Assembly: GCF_004798865.1 (NCBI RefSeq)
Contig: NW_025335587.1
Location: forward strand, 4,005,585 to 4,069,584
Direction of reading: 5' to 3'
From: Varanus komodoensis
Taxonomy: Eukaryota; Chordata; Lepidosauria; Squamata; Varanidae
Length of the DNA stretch: 64,000 nt
The notes below the pieces were generated by a model. The model worked only from the letters and a program-made list of their open reading frames with translations, was not told where the DNA came from and did no database searches. Numbering within the stretch: position 1 is the first letter of the stretch; each line of letters opens with the position of its first letter. The translations under genes were made by a program, and so were the position numbers. Below are positions 11,869 to 23,530 of this stretch, piece by piece.

Positions 11869-11991
11869 TGCATGTTGCTTCAGATTCATCAGATCCATCT
11901 GGGCATTCCTCTTCACCATCACACTTCCACCTGGATGGAATGCAGTGGCCATTGTTGCAAGTGAAATCAGTTTCTGCACAGGTCTTCTTGG
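11869..11991 (-). CDS. LRP8: LRP8 (ApoER2) exon: LDL-receptor class A repeat
   Basis: This is a single coding exon of 123 bp. On the minus strand a pyrimidine-rich tract ending in CAG lies just above 11991 and a GTGAGT donor lies at 11863-11868. The exon starts with two bases finishing a codon and ends with one base, so both flanking introns are phase 1, as is usual for LDL-receptor-family ligand-binding exons; 123 bp is also the usual size for this one. The peptide reads [35 protein letters not shown] in order: all six cysteines, the tryptophan and the acidic calcium-cage residues of a class A repeat are present. From memory, FTCxNGHC and [15 protein letters not shown] match repeat 2 of LRP8, while VLDLR differs at several of these positions. 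LRP8 is a type I membrane receptor for reelin and apolipoprotein E acting through DAB1. The exon looks intact. VLDLR is the main alternative. Confidence 0.87.
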
Positions 11992-13361
11992 CTGAAAGAT
12001 AAAAGATTAAAAGACATTCAATTCCTCTATTTTTAGAATAATTTTCAGTGAATTCAAAATACTTCCTACTTAGGAAAGACTAATTTCGTATTTTACATGG
12101 GCATAGCTACACTTTGCTGGCTCCCTTTAAGTGCTTCTTGCCCTTCTGGAATCTGTCTGGACCCAATTGCCTTGAGAACAGAAGAAGCAGAGGACTAAGC
12201 AAACTGTCCGCTGCTTCACTAACTACAATTGGGCCCCTTCCCACCAATAACAGACTATTTTAAGGCCCAGCTACACCCTTTGGAGTGAATGTGGGGATGA
12301 GAAGGAAAACGAGGGGCTTTTGTTTTTTTCTTCCTCTGTAGCTCTACTGTTTTGTTTGTGGTCTGAAAATTGGCAAAAAGAAAGAAGAAACAAATTCTAA
12401 GGGAGTCTATTTGATGTGCAAGAACCGTATTTTGTGAGGAAAGAAGTAATAGAATCAAGAAAAATTAGTAAGCAGAAAGGAATTATTTTTAGTTTCTCCT
12501 TTGCTATTCTCTCAGGTCAGCCTAAACTAATATTGAGAGATATACTCTATGACATCACAGGCCCAAAGGACAGAAAAGAGAGAGAGAGAGTGTGTGTGTG
12601 TAATCAAAAAGTAGATTAGATATAAAGCAGTTTAATATTTGTTTAGTTTTCATGTCTTTCTCCAAGGAAACTTTAATGTGAAGGTGATGAACATTTTGTG
12701 ATGAGAAATAATTCCCAAGATTCTACCATTTTAATGTAGTTTTATGTTTATAGTGCCAACACAACAAGCAAAAGACCTGGTGAACACACACTTAACAACA
12801 GCTAAAGATGTCCTTTTCCCTTGATGCTCTTGTCTAATCTGCTCTTGACTCACAGTTAACATAGATTCTCTGGTTGCTTTTGGCTTAAATGTTTTGACAT
12901 CACAGAACAGCTAAGCAGTGATGGCCCGATGGGTCGGTGAGCAGAGTACTTATCTGAATTCCAATACCCATCAATAATGTGAAGTTAAACCCTTTCATCT
13001 TTTTACTACCAGTAGCTTTCAGATGATGCCTTTGTGCAGGCTAATTAAAGAGTTTCAGGGTCTTGGCATGCAACTGGAAGGTACTTGCTATTTGGGTTTC
13101 TGCTGGTTCTGTCTTTAAAATTGACCAGCACTTTGAGCCATCTGTATTTTAGGTAGTCAATTTACATTGCTGAAAGAAGAAAACAACCAATCATGAAAAA
13201 GGTCTGTTTTCCAGACACCCATAATACTGTGGTGTAAATTGGTAGACTATATTACATAATTAAAAACCGCAGCACAAGAGGAAAAAAAAAAAGTACTCAT
13301 CCTCATGAACATGGTGTCAGTAAATACACACTCTATGTTCATTTCAGATTCAAGGATACAT
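11992..13361 (-). other. LRP8 intron upstream of the exon, proximal part
   Basis: Unique-looking intron sequence beginning at the splice acceptor. It holds a short GA/GT-rich tract near 12577-12600. I recognise no exon and no repeat family. The stretch around 12880-13180 has balanced base composition and no repeat signature and may be worth a conservation check. Confidence 0.5.
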
Positions 13362-13534
13362 TTTAGGAATATAGGAAGCTGTCTTATACCATTGGTCCAT
13401 CTAACACAATCCTGTTGACACTGACTGGCAGCAGCTCTCCAGGGCTTCAGACAGGAGAGCTGGAGATGCTGGGGGCAGAACTTGGGGCCTTCTGCATGAA
13501 AAGCAAGTGCTCCACCACTGAAGTGCAGTTCCCC
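13362..13534 (-). mobile_element. tRNA-Ala-type SINE
   Basis: On the minus strand the 5' end reads like a tRNA head: A-box-like CAGTGGTGGAGCACTTGC, then TTTTCATGCAGAAGGCCCC, a B-box-like AAGTTCTGCCCC, and CAGCATCTCCAG. This resembles tRNA-Ala (GTAGCTCAGTGGTAGAGC..TTTGCATG..GGTTCGATCCCC..CACCTCCA). The body follows (CTGCTGCCAGTCAGTGT, GATGGACCAATGG) and it ends with AAGACAGCTTCCTATATTCC. A second, more worn copy is at 55428-55566. The open frame across it has no meaning of its own. Confidence 0.75.
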
Positions 13535-13539
13535 TGACA

Positions 13540-15380
13540 AGCATTTCGTTTAGCTCTTATTGAAAGTGGCTGTATCATTCTAGCTTACATATTGTACATT
13601 CACACTCTTTCTTCTAACTGCCTTCTGCTCAGGTTCCAGAATTTTTCCTTCAGAATATATCAAAGATGACTTTATATTAAAATATTACAGTTTAACAGCA
13701 ATCCTAGAATGTGGAGCCACTAGTTTTTCACATTTTGTGTGATCTGTTGTAGCTGTTAGCAACTATCTGACTATAGTCAGATATGTAGTCTCCTATGTGG
13801 CTACTCTTAGCCAGCCACTGCCTCTGCTATTTATTCACCTTGGCATGACATAGCCATTTCCCTCCTGACTGACTAACATTGCCCAAGCTGGTTTGAGGCA
13901 AGAGACGGCTGCCAGCATCAGTGTCCGTTAACATTCCTGTATGATGGAGATATGCAGTTCCTCAACCACACAAACCTGCTGGCAGCAGATGGTGTCACTG
14001 ATTACTTTGTTCCCATGACACTGTTTCTGAAAGCACAATTAATTTATTATCATGAATCACAAAGGGGTGAAGAAATACACTGTTGACAGTGAACCACAGG
14101 GGCAGCTTTTGGAAGTTGTTTATGCTTGGTGTGTATCATCACAATTAGATGGTCTGAAACATATTCCAGCCCCTGCAATGTCCTTGGTTCTAACCAAATA
14201 TCTGCAGATTAAACTTCAGGAACGAATGTCATTCCTAAGTAAACCTAGCCTAGAAGTCTGGTATTCTGTGTCAGATTAATAGGAAAAAAGAAATTCATTT
14301 GGTCTTTCATCCTAAATAAAACCATCTAAATATCTTAAGGGCACATCTTAAGAGACATAAAATTCTATGGCTGTTTTAATTCCTATGGCAACAGAGTCCA
14401 GGGATCCAGAAATCTGAAGATGCCCCCATGTGCAAATCCCTCTCTTAATTAAAACAAGTACATTTAAACAAATACTGCTGAATATGATTAACCTTGAAAT
14501 ATGTAATACAGATAATTTTATTTGCTCTCAATCAGTAAATACAAAACTGGTAAAACCACATTTGATATTTCTTTGTATTAAGTTTCACTATTTTAAATAA
14601 GTCCATGTCTTTTTTCTCTTAAGCATTTTATTACAATTATCTGTGAGGTATGTGATTGAGATTACCCATTTTATATATAAGAACTGAGGAAGAATATATC
14701 CCTTGATTGCCTCTGGATACTGCTAGTTCCTCCATACTTGTCTTGACTTTAGTCAAGAGGCTAAAATATAGCAGGTAGGAAAACTTTCAGTCTCTCTGTG
14801 CTCCACGACAGGGAGAAAGGAGGTCTGGATATATGATATCATCATCATCATCCTTATCATCACCCTTTCTAGACTCCCAATAGTCAAAGTTCTCTGGATG
14901 GTTCACAACATTAAGTCACCCATCCAGATTTCCACTAGGCTCAACTCCAATTGGCTTCCAATATTAGGCAGCATTTGCCACTTCAGGCAATACAGAAGCT
15001 ATCCACTTGGTCATCAAAAATATTCTTGCCCCTCCCTGCATTTTCAAAAGCATTTGCAATAAACATTCATTCATGCATACATTTGATGTCATCACAGATT
15101 ATCCAGTACTGCACACTTCAAAATCATAGTATACAAACCAAAAATCCACTAATCTAGAATGAATGCATGCATGCATGTGTGCGTGTGAGCATGAGAATTC
15201 TACAAAATGATCCCCAGTCCCCCACTTCTGTTGTCAGAGTATTTTACTCCAAACCAACTCACAAGGAATGGAGTCGCTCTAATAACGAAGCAATAAGGAA
15301 CTATAATGCAAAGATCAGAATCTTGTCAATTAGAATTCTTGAAAAACCTACCAATGCAAGATTAGAAACATAGAAACAGA
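13540..15380. other. Intron, nothing recognised
   Basis: Includes an (ATC)n-like tract near 14838-14862 and an (ATGC)n tract near 15160-15180. The acidic frame that could be read on the minus strand from the ATC tract is low complexity. No gene or transposon signature was identified. Confidence 0.45.
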
Positions 15381-15389
15381 GCGAGTCAC

Positions 15390-16330
15390 AAGGAGCCTCC
15401 CTAGGAAAGAAGGCAACAAGACAAGTCAGAAGCAGAAGCAAATGATGACAGAAATAAGGTCAGAATCCTGAATGCAATTTTTCAGTGGCTATCATGCAGG
15501 CACACAAAGAACTGTGAAAATGACCAGTACAAAGAAACAGAAGAGAGGAAAAACAAGATAACTCTTCCAAGAAATCAAAGGAAATTCAAACTAAGATTAG
15601 ACATGGGAATCCTAAACAGTGGGACCTGCTATCTTACTGGGAGAAATAAAAGAGAAGGTGGAAACAATATAGGGAAGAACTATACAGAAGAGATAAAAGA
15701 ATAATGGACTTCTTTGAAGAGGAATCCTATGAATAAAGTGAAGGTGCTCTGAAAGCACTTGCAAGGAATAAAGCATCAGATTCGGACTCGATAGGGTGCC
15801 AAATGAACTATTCCACGCTGCATACACTTGAATTGGCATGCATAATATGCCAATATGAAAAAATGGCTCACAGATTGGAAATATTTAATATACATTCCAT
15901 TCTTAACAGGAGATTTTTTTTCCTGCATCAACTATGCATTAACTGTGGAACCATTACAGTAATTTCCCACGCAATCAAACTGTTGCTCTAGAAGTTACAA
16001 AAATGCCACCCTATATGGAGCAAGAAACGTCTGATATTCAAGTTGGATTCCAAAAAGGAAGAAGAACTCAAGATCATATCACAAATATATGCTGGATACT
16101 GGATCACACCGAAGAATTCAGTCTGTGCATTACAGATTATAGCAAATCATTTGACAAAACCTATCTCATGGTTAAAAACTACTACAGACCGGAAAATTTG
16201 ACCAGCGGTCTGCAAATACATTGTCAGATCACCACTGGGGATCATACATTTCTTTTTGGCAACCAGTAGGAAAAGTCTTTACTATATTCTGCCACCAAAA
16301 TAATACGTTTCTAAAAACTGCCAGCAACAC
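15390..16330 (+). mobile_element. RTE/BovB-like LINE fragment (RT domain)
   Basis: Translating all three plus frames gives BovB-type blocks in the right order: RRWKQYREELYRRDKRIMDF, FEEESYE, ALKALARNKASDSDSI, TITVISHAIKLLL, SDIQVGFQKGRRTQDHITN, ICWIL, motif A CITDYSKSFD, and a worn PVGKVFTIFC block corresponding to 'GKGVRQGC'. Several frame changes and in-frame stops separate them, for example after FEEESYE. Endonuclease and the YADD part are not visible. This is an old, dead, truncated copy. RTE/BovB elements are known in squamates and for transfer between distant hosts. Confidence 0.75.
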
Positions 16331-16334
16331 CAAT

Positions 16335-17855
16335 AAGCAGAATATGCCTCATCAACTGTATAATCAAGCTGCTAAAAATGTTGTGTGTTATATGGGAGAG
16401 CTGCTGTAAGCAGCCCACCTACTACTCCTCTCCTACTAAATCACTGTGTTGATCAGCTGGTGCAAAGAACAGCACTATATTCAATGTGTCTCAGTAGAGT
16501 AGAAAGGGAGACACATGAGCCTTCTTTACTACCAGAGACTGTCTACCAAGTCTAGCCAACATTTTGAGAACCATAATTATCACCAACCATTGAACATATG
16601 GCAGCAGAAACAATCCTTTCTCGCAAAGAGGAAGCTGGCCCGTATAATCATTCTTAGAGCTGTTTCAATAACAAAATGATAAAGGAGGAGGTGGGATTCT
16701 AACAGTTTGTCTCAGGCTGTAAGACAATTTCAATACTCATCAAACAGAAATGAATCTTCTGAAATGAAGTCTCAATGGGCATTCAGACCAGTTACTTAGG
16801 ACAGAATCTGTTCTTTTGTGCTTTGATTTCTGAATTGGTGGGGAAGGACAGTTCCTTTTGTTGAATGATTTAAATGCAGAGAGAAGATAAAGAGGAAGGG
16901 AGCTACACTATATAAATGGTTGTTTGAAAAGCAGCCATCTGTTCTGGTTTTTATGGGATCACTGAACAAGACAATGCCAAATCCTGCAAGCTGTAACTGT
17001 TTTATTGCAATCAGCCATGGGCTGTACTAGCCCAAACTGAAAGATCATATAGTAGGCATGATCCACAAAAGGCTATGGACCAGGAATGGAGGCAGCAATG
17101 TCTCCAAGAAGCAAAAATTTGTTCAGAGGACATTCTGGGGGCTGGGGAGAAAGTAGGAACAGCAGGTGCCACTACTCTTAGATAACGGAGTTACATTTCT
17201 GCTGAGGATGTGCAGAGAGTCTGAAGAGAAAGGGCATAAAATTCTTAAGGAAAATAGTGGCTAAAAGAATTCTGAATTGCCATAATGTATCAGAGCTAAT
17301 TCTTCAGACAAACTTGAACTAGACAGAAGCAGATCAATTCCGCAGGCAAAGGTGTGACAAGTACTTGATTTGCCCGACAAACAAGCTAAAATTAGAAACA
17401 AAAGAAAAAAACAACAACACTTGATCCTAAACCTATAAGGATTCAACCTAGTGAATCCTCAATAGCCAACTGTAGTTTTCTGTCTAGTCCAAAATTCTGC
17501 AACTCACATTAGGATCTTTGTTCAGCAGCCTTAGTCTGGCTTTGGGATGTGCTGTAGCCAAAAATAAGTTCAGCCTACAGTTTGATAAGTTGAAGTTACA
17601 TAGCTAAATTTAAAAGGTCTGTGCATCTTGTTCCTGAAAGTATAAAAATACTGCAGCAGGTCAACAAGACCTATAAAATATGTCAGTCTTTGCTTACCCA
17701 AATATTAGTGCATCCCTAGGCAAAATATGCATGCCAGGTCCTTGCTGAGAGTTTAACATATGCCTTGAAAATGAGTGGATAAATCCACAGGGAAATAAAT
17801 TCAAGAAATGAAATGCCCAGGGCTTACTTCTAGTAAAGAGATTATGCACACATTT
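16335..17855. other. Intron, nothing recognised
   Basis: AT-rich sequence without gene or clear repeat signature. Short open frames on both strands lack any family motif. Confidence 0.45.
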
Positions 17856-17859
17856 TGTA

Positions 17860-17969
17860 TGCAGGCAGTCTCCAGGCTACAAATGCCCAAGTTACAAACA
17901 ACCCATACTTACGAACAAGTTGCCATAAAGCCCATTAATTTTCTAAAAGTTACTACAGATAATCATCAC

Positions 17970-18055
<86 letters not shown>

Positions 18056-18173
18056 AAGAACACGTGAAAGGAGAATGTGAAGATGTGATCTGACTTACAT
18101 ACAAATTCTACTTGAAGATGAATTTTTGTTTTCTTAGGAAAGGAACTCGTTTGTAACCCGAGGACTACCTGTA
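17860..18173. mobile_element. Tc1/mariner-type MITE
   Basis: Left end TGCAGGCAGTCTCCAGGCTA and the complement of the right end TACAGGTAGTCCTCGGGTTA form terminal inverted repeats, continuing with CAAAYG. TA dinucleotides lie at both borders. The interior has paired 'CTTACGAACAAG' and 'CTTACATACAAATTCTACTT'-type sequences and a (CA)n(GA)n tract. No transposase is present. A second copy of the family is at 50234-50646. The end motif (GTAACCCGAGGACTACCTGTA-like) is common in squamate and mammal mariner-type MITEs. Confidence 0.72.
17968..18053. repeat. (CA)n(GA)n compound microsatellite
   Basis: About 19 CA units pass directly into about 23 GA units inside the MITE. The purine-rich half could form unusual DNA structures. 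Long open frames over it (HTHTHT, RERERE) are repeat artefacts. Confidence 0.95.
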
Positions 18174-18174
18174 C

Positions 18175-18822
18175 ATATTTGCCAAGAAGTTGCATGTCAA
18201 ATGAACTTTTGCTTGTATAAATTCAGTGGGGCCCAAAAGGCAAGAGAGATGCCAGGGGATATTATTATAGATCTTACATTACTGCAGTGTCTCAAAAAAA
18301 ATAAAAAGACTAAGTGACCAGTCCAAGATTCACATGTTAAGACAAACATAATTCAACAACAATCCATAGTTGTCGTGTGTGCTGGCTTGTCATTATGTTT
18401 AAACCAGCTCTGTTACTTAGAGGCTCACAGAGAGTCCATACCAAGTGTTCCCATGGTAGCATAAGTTATTAAACCACAACTAACTGGGGCTAAATTTGTC
18501 AAAAACTAAGTGGGCAGGGGATAAGTACAATCCAAGAGAAAAGATTCCACAGACAAACTTGGAAGTACAGAAGTCAAAGCAGGGACTCATGTGAAAATGG
18601 AAGCCAACAGGTCAGAAGCAAGTCCAGTAGTAAGAATACTTCACAATATTAGGCAAGGAACATTTAAAACACACACACACAAACACAATATAAAAAATCA
18701 ATTAGTAGCCCAAATCTGCTAACATTCAGGTTTAGCACAATGTTATTTCTGAAATCAAAAATCTATTTTGAGGGCTTTGGATGCTTTAACATTAAAATTC
18801 TAAATCATGCATTCTGAAATAG

Positions 18823-18858
<36 letters not shown>

Positions 18859-19050
18859 ACACACACGCGTGCACGGCTGTTAAGAAAAAACAGTTTTAAT
18901 TTGAACACAGTGAACTCTTTCTGAAAGCTTCTGGTGGGGCTTTTCACAAAATCCCTGAAGGTGAGCTGGATAAAAGTTTGAATGCCTTCCAGTTTCTTGA
19001 ATTCCATAATAAAGGCCAATCCAATAATATAAGCAACAAAATTTTATTGG
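18175..19050. other. Intron with a (TC)n tract
   Basis: Holds a CA tract near 18668-18681 and the TC/CA tract at 18825-18875. A region at 18355-18490 has imperfect self-complementary pieces (AACAATCCATAGTTGT; AACCACAACTAACTGG) and may be a worn repeat. No gene recognised. Confidence 0.4.
18825..18875. repeat. (TC)n with (AC)n microsatellite
   Basis: About 15 TC units followed by GTACACACACACGCGTGCAC. Simple repeat. Confidence 0.93.
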
Positions 19051-19051
19051 A

Positions 19052-19230
19052 CATTTATTATGTATTTATTCAATCTTTAAGCTGCCTAATAACCAAGATT
19101 CTCTGCACAGTATAATAATCCATTAAAAACTTAAAAGTATAAATGTTAAAATGTATTTTATACAAGTTTTATATAATAAAAACAACAGTTAAAACCAAGA
19201 TAAAATCAGCAGGGAAAAAAACCGATTACA
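19052..19230 (-). mobile_element. L2-like LINE 3' end, worn
   Basis: Starts with TTATTATGTATTTATTCAATC, then AAGCTGCCTAATAACC in place of a 'CCGCCC..GGGCGGC' hairpin, CAGTATAATAATCC, then AAAAACTTAAAAGTATAAATG and a run rich in TAAAA. This is the reversed tail and 3' UTR pattern of L2-type LINEs. Diverged, no ORF left. Confidence 0.5.
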
Positions 19231-19234
19231 TCAT

Positions 19235-20045
19235 CAGTCAATATGAGAAATATTGGCCAATCATGTTTAAGAGGAGTGATACAAGGTAATGGCTGGTATG
19301 CTGTTAGTTCTTATTTGAAGAGTCAGAGAACTAAAACTTGAAAGCAGGCTTTTTGCCAACATAGCTTAGACAAAGCTCTGATTGTCTTCAGCAATCCAAA
19401 TTCTCAACTGCAATTGTTCAAAACCAGGTTGCATTACTTAGGAACACTGCCATTTTTAAAATTCTAAAAAAAGCAGTAAATGCACAGATCAAGGATACAA
19501 GGCTCATGTAAAAAGAAGTTATTACTTCCAAATGTATTCAGAAATATGCCTAAGTGCAAGGAGAAAACAGTCTGGAAAACTGGTGATGGTATTACTGGTT
19601 CTGTGAGTAGATTTGTTATTACCAGCCAACTGGGAAATGACTTGCTGGGCTACACTATAGAACATAAAAATAAATGAAGAGTAATGTACATTGACCACTT
19701 TGCTTTGCTGTTAGATAGCAAGGGAAATTACAAAATCCTTACAGTTCTTTGGTTTTTATAGAGGACCCTTTCCTTTATCAGAATTTAACTGGATTATGGA
19801 GTCATTTTAAATGGAACCATCATGGTTGATAGTTACAAAAGGCTTATGGTTTGCAGTAATTCAAAATCTAAGCTATTAACAATTAGCAGTTTCCATGCAG
19901 GAAAAAAGTGAATCCAAAATTCACAGTGCAAGGGATGCAGATACTCTTATTATTAAATGAATGAGTAATGTCTAAAGCAAAAATGGACAACACAACCATT
20001 AAATCATTTCTATCCTTCAAGTCTATTTTGTGTGGTACATTCAAA
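19235..20045. other. Intron, nothing recognised
   Basis: AT-rich sequence without recognisable gene or element. An open frame at 19480-19677 on the plus strand has no known motif. Confidence 0.4.
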
Positions 20046-20049
20046 CTAA

Positions 20050-20872
20050 TTTATTTATTTAAAAGTTTTTCTAACCCATCCACCACTAGCGTCTCAGGGT
20101 GACTTACAATAGGGGTCTCAAACTCGCGGCCCGCGGGCCAATTGCTGGGATGGGTGGGGCACGGGGGAGGGGCCCTGCGGCCTTCAAAGCACCGGCAGTG
20201 CCCAGGCCGGCCTCCGGATGAGCGGCCCACCACCACCGCAGTGGTGGAATACTTGATGCGGCCCAGCCTCACCCAGACTCTACTTCCAGCGGCCCCCAGG
20301 TAAGTTGGGTTTGAGACCCCTGACTTCCAATGAAAAACGAATGGAATAAAACAAACACCACAACAGCCAACCATTTAAAATAATAAAACCCCAGTTAAAA
20401 TCAATTAATCATTAAAATGATGTGAAAATAGAAAGGGTTTTGTCCAATGCCAAAAGAATACAACGTTGGTGCCAGGCAAACCACTTTGGGGAGTGTATTC
20501 CACAGTCGGGGCACCACTTCAGAGAAGGCCCTGCTCCGGGTAATCACCCTCCTAATCTCCTTCAAGGAAGTCTCCCTGAGCAGGACCTCCACCTCAAATT
20601 TCAAGGGGCGGGAGAACATACAGGGAAAAAGGTGTTCCTTCAGGTATTCTGGACCCAGCCGTTTAGGGCTTTGTAGGTCATCACCAGCACCTTAAATTGG
20701 GCCCAGTCTTCAATTGGTAGCCAGTGTAACCAATAGAGGGCTGGCGTTATATGTGAGTACCTGCCAGTCCCTGTTAACATCCTGGCAGCTCTATTCTGAA
20801 CCAATTGAAATATCTGGGCTGTCTTCAAGGGCAGTCCTATGTAAAGCACGTTACAAAAATCCAATCAGGAAA
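20050..20872 (-). mobile_element. Older L2 LINE 3' end, split by a hAT MITE
   Basis: The reversed tail TTATTTATTTAAAAG begins at 20050. The C-terminal ORF2 blocks follow on the minus strand: LFxFxxxxxxNPFYF, APTLYSF, VPRLWNTLPKV, ITRSRAFSE, ALNGW, LHWLPIEDWAQFKVLVMTYK, LVQNRAARMLTGTGRYSHIT and GLPLKTAQIFQL. The copy is more diverged than the one at 6485-8325, with several frame changes, and truncated near 20872. Positions 20110-20322 belong to a later hAT insertion. It stops about 40 bp before an assembly gap, so its 5' border is not fully certain. Confidence 0.8.
20110..20322. mobile_element. hAT MITE (CAGGGGTCTCAAAC family)
   Basis: Ends are TAGGGGTCTCAAAC on the left and the complement of GTTTGAGACCCCTG on the right, i.e. 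terminal inverted repeats of a hAT type. Flanking 8-bp target duplications are ACTTACAA (20102-20109) and ACTTCCAA (20323-20330), 7 of 8 identical. The 213-bp interior is GC-rich (GCGGCCCGCGGGCC) and has no transposase. It interrupts the L2 3' end, so it is younger than that copy. Confidence 0.82.
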
Positions 20873-20913
20873 TTACTGAACTTAAGAATTATAACAGAGC
20901 TTCTTGGCACCTA

Positions 20914-21013
20914 NNNNNNNNNNNNNNNNNNNNNNNNNNNNNNNNNNNNNNNNNNNNNNNNNNNNNNNNNNNNNNNNNNNNNNNNNNNNNNNNNNNNNNN
21001 NNNNNNNNNNNNN
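20914..21013. other. Assembly gap (100 N)
   Basis: Exactly 100 N, a size placeholder. No flank similarity was noticed here, so its true size is unknown. Confidence 0.95.
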
Positions 21014-22998
21014 GAAATGGAAGCACCATACAAGATATTTAAGACAAAGATTGTTTTTTCAATTCTCACAGTTTAAGTTTGACAGGGCATGTAGGGCTGG
21101 GTCCAAGGTTATACAAACATGTATTTGCTTGCATGACAGGATTATCTTCCCAAAAGCCCCATACATTGGAAGGTTCCCTCAAAATCCTGAAGCAGATTGG
21201 ATAGGGCTACAGAAGGGATGAGAAATCTGTTCCACCAGCAATTTCCTTTCTGCTAGCAAATGACCAGAATTGAATCCAACCCCCTAAGTCAGCTGTGCTA
21301 TAACTATATGTGATTGTATTTGGTGAGGGGGGAGTCTGTCTCCTGAAGAACCAGTTCTTCCTCCTTTCTCTCACACACACATGGACCAGAAAACTTAAAC
21401 TAGCAGCAAGGCTAGAAGTCTCCTTTCTAATATTTCATTTTATAGGCCGAGTGAACTTTTAATATGGAGGTGAATGAAACATAGGAACATCTACCAGCAG
21501 TTTGAAGCGGTACAACCCAGTAAAGTTTACCACCTCAGAGAGAATAAGATCTAAATTACTCATGTTCAGTGCTTGTGCCCTTTGCAATGATCTCTGTGCT
21601 TCAGATAGCTCATAGCAGTGGGAAGACTCTCTATCAAACAACCTAGAATATACTAGATATTACCTAGCCCATGAGTTGCTAAGCTGCCTCTGTACCTCCA
21701 TCAAAAGTGCAGGCTTTGGCAATCTTTCCAAGGCATTTAGATCATCCCTGAAATTATGGTATTCCAGTGAGTTGCCTAGCTTGTCCCCATGAATGGGCTG
21801 TGCCTGAGCCCGGCTTTATCAGCCAAGACCTGATGTTTTACAGCCTATCTAAGCAGCAGAACACCAGCAATAACAATAGAACTTCATCACTATTGATTGG
21901 GCTCAGGACCAACCGCAGCTGGTAGCTTGCTTTGCCTTCCAGGAATCATGTGGTACAGATTATTAATACATCTATTGACATGGAAAAGAAGTGATTTATT
22001 ATACAACACCCCAGTTCTTGGAAATGGTTATCCCAGATTGTCACTCATGGACAGAGCTTACTTAAATGCACTGTAGGAAAAAGTGAGGAAAGAACTGTTC
22101 CCTCCTTGGATGAACCTTCCCACATTTAAAATCTAGGTATGTGGCTTATGATGGGTATGGGATGCATTGCTCAAACTTTGTTCTGCATTCTTTGTTCTCT
22201 TCAGTACAAAGGGGAGATGTGGTAGCAATGCACAATTGCAAGAAGATGCTGTGCATTTCATCAAAGCAAGTCTTCCTGAAGCAGCATATATGACAATCGA
22301 CATCTGTTTGCCATAGTATGATAAAACCCATGTCATTGGGATGCTTATCTGTCATAGGAGGGCATCCCATGAATGTAAGTGGTAAAGGGTCTGGAAAGTA
22401 CAAACAGACCACAAAATGGAAAGCAATGAAAAAAATGACATAACACCTCTCAAAGGTTGGCTGTACTTGAAAAAAGAACAAGGGTATGGAACCAAAGACC
22501 ATTCAGTTTATTCATGAAAATGCACTTCACATCACACTTGACGGAACCTGATTTCCAATAAAGTTGGCTGAATTCTACATAAAAGCCATTTTAATAAAGC
22601 CCTCCAAATCCAGCATCAATTGCAAACTGAACAGCAGGTGTGTCCTCCAACTGTAGCATGTTACAGTGAAATGAAGCCAAGCAAATGTCTATTAATATTC
22701 TAACACAAAGTGCTCATTTCCTTAGTTTTTCATGTGCATGAAACAACTTACATCATAAAAATAACATAAAAGTTTACTGCTGCTTGTGTAGCATTCTTCA
22801 AAATAGCTTGCTAAAAGTTCCATCTTAAGCAATTTTAATGAACTTATTAATATGCTAATCTTGTTCCATTTAAATTCAGAACAGTCATAAATTCTAATTA
22901 TGATGATTATTATTATGTTTATGGGATTTTTAACATATATGGTAAAGAAAAGCAAGCCTTTTAAAAATACAGATCTTTTAAAATAGTTTTTCAAAATA
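21014..22998. other. Intron, nothing recognised
   Basis: AT-rich intron-like sequence. It includes a short ATT/ATG-rich tract near 22900-22918. The open frame at 22146-22502 on the minus strand has no recognisable domain. Confidence 0.4.
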
Positions 22999-23530
22999 CA
23001 TACAGCAGAACCGCCACATCCACTGACTCAGCAACTGCATTCTTGCTTAACCACAGCTGATGGGTGTCTGACGATCTTGCACAGTTTCACCCAGAACTAC
23101 AGTACACACGTGGGGTGGGTGGGGGTGAGGGTGCCAGCAGTAGCAGCTCCCATGTAGGGCAGTGGGGGACAGGCGCTCAGGAAGAAGCCTGTTGTTGGGC
23201 ATAGGAGAGAGGAAGGATGAGCTGAGACTGTCTTGGCTGACAGGTGGAGATTTGGAAGCAGTGGGGTAACGGGAAGGTTACCAGCCCTTCTGGTGCAGCT
23301 GGCACTTTCTAGGCTTGTGGTACAATGTCTTCTGACCAATTTATAAATTAAACTTTATCACAGGTATGTACAGCATGTACAAGGTAGTGTTTGCCATGGT
23401 TTCAATAGGGCAGGGGTCAGCAACCCGCGGCTCCAGAGCCGCATGTGGCTCTTTCATCCCCCTGCTGCGGCTCCCTGTCGCTCAAAATATGCGTCACAAC
23501 CGCCAATGTGTGAAACCCACCGGCACGCGA

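Noticed and set aside
14838-14862. ATCATCATC tract that reads as DDDKDD on the minus strand
   Set aside because: Simple repeat; no LDLa cysteines around it.
17808-18195. Overlapping frames rich in HTHT, RERE or LSLS
   Set aside because: They are translations of the CA/GA microsatellite within a MITE.
20051-20374. 107-codon minus-strand frame with GC-rich content
   Set aside because: It spans the GC-rich hAT MITE and L2 tail; no gene family.
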